A stretch of DNA of 33,880 nt. Origin: Clostridiales bacterium (GTDB lineage Bacteria > Bacillota > Clostridia > Christensenellales > Borkfalkiaceae). Below, piece by piece: positions 30,581-33,880 of the stretch. The stretch lies in contig JAFLVP010000003.1 in NCBI GenBank assembly GCA_022508265.1, positions 1-33,880 of the forward strand, in the 5' to 3' direction. Position numbers and translations under genes: made by a program. Under the pieces are notes generated by a model. That model had not been told where the DNA came from. It ran no database searches and was given only the letters and a program-made list of their open reading frames with translations. Each line of letters starts with the position of its first letter. Position 1 is the first letter of the stretch.

Positions 30581-31837
30581 TCAATCTCCTTTAATTAAAT
30601 ATGTATAAATATCGTCGAATTTAACCGAAACCGAGGTTCCGTCAGCCATTTTTTTGAGATTTACAGAGCCCGATAAAAGCTCGTTTTCGCCGATAACTGC
30701 GACATATTCCGCCCCCAATTTGTCGGCGTACTTCATTTGGGCCTTTACGCTCCTGCCCATCAAATCCGTTTCGGCGTTTATTCCCTTTTCACGCAGAGCC
30801 ATAACTGTTTCAAGCGCCTTTTTTCTGCCGTTTTCGTCAATAGCTGCGACATATATGGGGGGCTTTTTGTTTTCGGGGAAGGCTGCGCCCACACTTTCCA
30901 TGACGAGAAGCAACCTTTCAATCCCTGCCGCAAAGCCTATTGCGGGAACACTTTGACCACCCAATTCCTCCAAAAGATTGTCGTATCTGCCGCCGCCGCA
31001 GACCGTTCCCTGTGCGCCGATATCTTCGGATACAAACTCGAAAACAGTCTTGGTATAATAGTCTAAACCCCGTACTATGCGCGAATTAACGCTATATTTT
31101 ATATTTTGCGCATCGAGATATGAGCGTACCTTTTTAAAGTGAGAGGAACACTCTTCGCACAGATAGTCGAGAATTTGCGGGGCATTTAAAGAAATAGCCT
31201 TGCACCGCTCTTCCTTACAGTCGAGAATTCTCAAAGGGTTCTTTTCGAACCTGTCTCTGCAGGTTGCGCACATATTTTCAAGATTGGGCGCAAAGTAATT
31301 TTTGAGCGCAGCGTGATATTCCTTACGGCAGGTCTTGCAACCTATGGAATTTATTTCAAGCTTGGTATTCTTGATACCGAGCTTATTTAAAAAGCTCGAC
31401 GCGGCAAAGATGACCTCTGCGTCCGTTTCGGGTGCAGGCGAGCCGAACACCTCTATACCGAACTGATGAAATTCGCGCAATCTACCCTTTTGGGGTCTTT
31501 CATAGCGGAACGCCGGAGTTAAATAAAAGGTTTTAACGGGCATGGGAGTTGCGCCGAGACCGTTTTCGATAAACAGCCTTGCCGCGCCCGCCGTGCCTTC
31601 CGGCTTTAAGGTTATAGAGCGGCCGCCCTTGTCCTCGAAGGTGTACATCTCCTTGTTGACGACGTCCGTAGTCTCGCCCACGCCGCGCAAAAACAGCTCG
31701 GTGTGTTCAAACACGGGCGTGCGTATCTCTTTATAGTTGAAAACTTCGGCAACACTTCTTGCCGTGTCCTCGACAAACTGCCATTTGTAGGATTCTTCGG
31801 GCAAAACGTCCTTGGTGCCCTTGGGTATATTTATCAT
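30581..31837 (-). CDS. hisS: Histidine--tRNA ligase
   Basis: HisRS charges tRNA-His. The 418-residue class II synthetase has motif 1 around YKEIRTPVFEHTELF, TLKPEGTA, motif 2 FRYERPQKGRLREFHQFGIE, the histidine-specific motif RGLDYYTKTVFEF and GGRYDNLLEELGG, and motif 3 AAGIERLLL. It lies 18 bases after hslU; no T-box leader is seen, so it depends on the hslVU transcript or an unseen promoter. Confidence 0.97.
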   Translation of the reverse strand: MINIPKGTKDVLPEESYKWQFVEDTARSVAEVFNYKEIRTPVFEHTELFLRGVGETTDVVNKEMYTFEDKGGRSITLKPEGTAGAARLFIENGLGATPMPVKTFYLTPAFRYERPQKGRLREFHQFGIEVFGSPAPETDAEVIFAASSFLNKLGIKNTKLEINSIGCKTCRKEYHAALKNYFAPNLENMCATCRDRFEKNPLRILDCKEERCKAISLNAPQILDYLCEECSSHFKKVRSYLDAQNIKYSVNSRIVRGLDYYTKTVFEFVSEDIGAQGTVCGGGRYDNLLEELGGQSVPAIGFAAGIERLLLVMESVGAAFPENKKPPIYVAAIDENGRKKALETVMALREKGINAETDLMGRSVKAQMKYADKLGAEYVAVIGENELLSGSVNLKKMADGTSVSVKFDDIYTYLIKGD

Positions 31838-31855
31838 TTTTATATTTTCCTTATA

Positions 31856-33169
31856 TTAAAGAACGTACTTCTTCAAATCGCGGTTTCTTATTATATTTTC
31901 AAGGTGGTCGGTGACATACTTTTCGTTGACCTCTACCTGAATTACGGGGTAATCGTTGCCGCCTGCATTAAAGGAAATATCCTCTAAAAGGCACTCCATT
32001 ACGGTATGCAGACGCCTTGCGCCGATGTCCTCCGAGGTGGAATTTATCTCTTCGGAAATTTCGGCTATTTTTTCTATTGCGTCTGATGTGAAGTGCAAAT
32101 CGATATTGTCCACCGCCAAAAGTGCGGAGTACTGCATAGTGATTGCGTTCTGGGGCTGGGTTAAAATATTGATAAAGTCCTGCTTTGTAAGGCTCTTTAA
32201 TTCGACCTGTATGGGGAATCTGCCCTGCAGTTCGGGAATTAAGTCCTCGACCTTGGAAACGTGGAAAGCGCCCGCCGCAATGAAGAGAATATAGTCGCTC
32301 TTTACGGGTCCGTACTTGGTCATAACCGTGCTTCCCTCGACTATGGGCAGAATATCGCGCTGAACGCCCTCGCGGGAGACGTCGGCACTGTTCTGATTGC
32401 CCTTGCCTGCTATTTTGTCTATTTCGTCGATAAAAATAATTCCGTCGTTCTCGGCGCGGCGAATTGCCTCCGCCGTAACCGCATCGTTGTCGATAAGCTT
32501 ATCCGCCTCCTCGGCAATAATGAGATTTTTTGCCTCTCTTACGGTTATTTTGCGCTTCTTTTTCTTGTGCATACCGAGCCCCGAGAACACCGAGCCCAAA
32601 TCAATTGCCGCACCGCTGCCGGGGGAAAGTTCCAAGGGCTTGGGGACGTCCTCGACTTCGATTTCTATTATCGTTTTATCGTACTTGCCACTGTGAATTT
32701 CTTCAACGAGCTTGTCTTCGAACACGCTTTGAGCAAGCTCGCCGCGCTCGTCCTTTTTCATTTCGGCAAGAACCTTTGCTATCCTTCTTTCGGCGACCGC
32801 GCCCGCCTTGTAGCTGACCTCCGCCGTCTTTTCCTCTTTGACAAGGCGAATTGCACACTCCGCCAAATCGCGCACCATGGACTCGACGTCCCTGCCGACG
32901 TAGCCCACTTCGGTGTACTTTGTTGCCTCGACCTTTATGAACGGAGCTTTGACAAGCTTTGCAAGTCTGCGGGCGATTTCCGTTTTACCTACGCCGGTGG
33001 GACCCTTCATAATGATGTTTTTGGGAGTAATCTCATCCATAAGCTCGGGGGAGAGCTGACTTCTGCGGTAGCGGTTACGAAGCGCGATTGCTACCGCCTT
33101 TTTTGCTTCGTCCTGACCTATGATATATTTATTGAGTTCGTGAACAATCTGTTTGGGAGTCAAATCCAT
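31856..33169 (-). CDS. hslU: ATP-dependent protease ATPase subunit HslU (ClpY)
   Basis: HslU unfolds substrates and feeds them into HslV. The 437-residue AAA+ protein has GPTGVGKT (56-63), the pore motif GYVGRDVE, a charged I-domain (about 110-230), IIFIDEIDKIAGKG (Walker B) and GARRLHTVME (sensor 2). The C-terminal end KKYVL fits the tail that docks into HslV. It begins ten bases after hslV. Confidence 0.97.
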   Translation of the reverse strand: MDLTPKQIVHELNKYIIGQDEAKKAVAIALRNRYRRSQLSPELMDEITPKNIIMKGPTGVGKTEIARRLAKLVKAPFIKVEATKYTEVGYVGRDVESMVRDLAECAIRLVKEEKTAEVSYKAGAVAERRIAKVLAEMKKDERGELAQSVFEDKLVEEIHSGKYDKTIIEIEVEDVPKPLELSPGSGAAIDLGSVFSGLGMHKKKKRKITVREAKNLIIAEEADKLIDNDAVTAEAIRRAENDGIIFIDEIDKIAGKGNQNSADVSREGVQRDILPIVEGSTVMTKYGPVKSDYILFIAAGAFHVSKVEDLIPELQGRFPIQVELKSLTKQDFINILTQPQNAITMQYSALLAVDNIDLHFTSDAIEKIAEISEEINSTSEDIGARRLHTVMECLLEDISFNAGGNDYPVIQVEVNEKYVTDHLENIIRNRDLKKYVL

Positions 33170-33179
33170 TTTCTTCTCC

Positions 33180-33716
33180 TTATATCGTCTCGCATTTTAT
33201 GTTGTCGTTGGTAAACACGCAGATTTCGCTGGCAATTTTGAGGGACTTTTTAGCAATTTCCTCTGCCGTAAAGTCGGTATTCTGAAGAAGCGCCCTCGCC
33301 GCCGCAAGCGCGTAGTTGCCACCGCTGCCGATAGCCGCAATTCCGTCGTCGGGCTCGATAACCTCGCCGGTACCCGAAACAATCAGCATCGTATTTGCGT
33401 CCGCCACAATCATCAGCGCTTCAAGCTTTCTTACCGCCTTGTCCGAGCGCCAGAGCTCGGCAAGCTCCACCGCAGAGCGCATGAGGTTTCCCGAAAATTT
33501 ATTTAGCATTCCCTCGAACTTTTCGCTCAAAGAAAAGGCGTCCGAAACCGAACCGGCAAAGCCCAAAATTACTTTGCCGCCGTAAATTCTTCTAACCTTT
33601 TGCGCACTGTTTTTGAAAATTACGCTCTCGCCCATAGTGACCTGTCCGTCGCCTGCGATAGCCGTTTTGCCTCCGCGCTTTACCGCGCAGATTGTAGTTG
33701 CGTGAAATTCAACCAT
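33180..33716 (-). CDS. hslV: ATP-dependent protease proteolytic subunit HslV (ClpQ)
   Basis: The N-terminal-nucleophile peptidase of the HslUV complex. The 178-residue protein reads [19 protein letters not shown]; the mature N terminus should be Thr7 after a six-residue leader. [30 protein letters not shown] and [13 protein letters not shown] are family signatures. Unlike B. subtilis ClpQ (MSSFHATT), position 2 is Val, not Ser, so the proposed N-terminal-Ser mechanism cannot apply. GAGGAG before the ATG overlaps the end of repeat copy D. Confidence 0.96.
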   Translation of the reverse strand: MVEFHATTICAVKRGGKTAIAGDGQVTMGESVIFKNSAQKVRRIYGGKVILGFAGSVSDAFSLSEKFEGMLNKFSGNLMRSAVELAELWRSDKAVRKLEALMIVADANTMLIVSGTGEVIEPDDGIAAIGSGGNYALAAARALLQNTDFTAEEIAKKSLKIASEICVFTNDNIKCETI

Positions 33717-33724
33717 AACTTCTC

Positions 33725-33880
33725 CTCACAAAATAGTTTTCTATTCTGCGAAAACAATTTTCCGTGATTTTAGGGCTTCTCGCCCTCTTCGTGCGTTCTT
33801 AAGGGCACACCGTTATTTAAACGCACGAATTCACCTCGCTCAGGCGAAAGTTTTCGCAAATTGGGTGCGCTAAGCAAAAA
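33725..33880 (+). repeat. Mosaic multi-hairpin repeat, copy D (upstream of hslV, cut by the window edge)
   Basis: CTCACAAAAT starts at 33725, within nine bases of the hslV ATG. Hairpin 1 has arms AAAATAGTTTTC / GAAAACAATTTT around TATTCTGC (33742-33749), ending CGTGATTT. Hairpin 2 is AGGGC-TTCTC-GCCCT. Hairpin 3 has a perfect 10-bp stem TTCGTGCGTT (33788-33797) / AACGCACGAA (33820-33829) around a loop with AAGGGCACACCGTTATTTA. Module 4 is GCTCAGGCGAAAGTTTTCGC followed by AAATTGGGTGCGC. Module 5 is cut off by the end of the window. The promoter of hslVU is therefore beyond the window or inside this element. Confidence 0.85.

Noticed and set aside
32261-33214. A 317-codon open frame on the plus strand opposite hslU
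   Set aside because: It is fully antisense to hslU, whose motifs are complete; the translation has no recognisable domain and no ribosome binding site.
350-33880. CRISPR array
   Set aside because: The repeats are far apart, lie in both orientations, and have no regular spacers or cas genes.

Overview
The window comes from a Firmicutes chromosome, most likely an anaerobic Clostridia-type gut lineage. The evidence is gene order: yicC-gmk-rpoZ-priA-def-fmt-rsmB-rlmN-rpe-thiN and rpmB / asp23-fakA-recG both follow the Bacillus/Clostridium arrangement. Other supporting signs are zinc-ribbon L28, a BspA-like leucine-rich-repeat lipoprotein, a SpoIIQ-like M23 protein, an FMN riboswitch and strong purine-rich ribosome binding sites. 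I cannot name a genus. No phage, transposase, CRISPR array, tRNA or rRNA was seen.

Layout, left to right; nearly everything is transcribed on the minus strand. (1) 1-1330: rpsL and a partial rpsG, with their own promoter and an unusual 456-base gap between the two genes. (2) 1390-5882: asp23-fakA-recG, divergent from rpmB. (3) 6361-8512: a leucine-rich-repeat lipoprotein and an M19 dipeptidase, which interrupt the usual thiN/rpmB neighbourhood. (4) 8794-17671: a ten-gene housekeeping operon from yicC to thiN. (5) 17730-21193: a degraded-looking nitrilase homologue (minus), then on the plus strand an M1 peptidase lipoprotein, an unknown exported protein and an M23 protein. (6) 21283-21725: a tiny standalone gene (30 codons) with a textbook promoter, leader hairpin, ribosome binding site and terminator. 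(7) 21738-26830: tsaE-tsaB-rimI-alpha/beta hydrolase-murF-like-ddl. (8) 26831-27846: ribU under an FMN riboswitch. (9) 27863-30148: glyA and a DegV/FakB protein. (10) 30265-33716: hslV-hslU-hisS-trxA.

How the genes work together: most serve translation and its quality control (S12, S7, L28, HisRS, Fmt/Def, RlmN, RsmB, TsaE/TsaB/RimI), cell-wall precursor synthesis (Ddl and a membrane-tethered MurF), replication repair (RecG, PriA), fatty-acid phosphorylation (FakA with a DegV partner) and cofactor supply (ThiN, RibU, GlyA).

The most unusual thing is not a gene. Four intergenic regions (A 350-640, B 1390-1632, C 8530-8788, D 33725-33880) carry a dispersed mosaic repeat built from up to five hairpins in fixed order. 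Loops and junctions are conserved between copies, while the stems differ in sequence yet remain complementary. A second hairpin repeat sits inside copy C and also inside the variable arm of the FMN riboswitch. Other points of note are a probable ATT start codon (25264-25266), two apparently leaderless genes, and the tiny standalone gene with an upstream array of TTAACA-type boxes.
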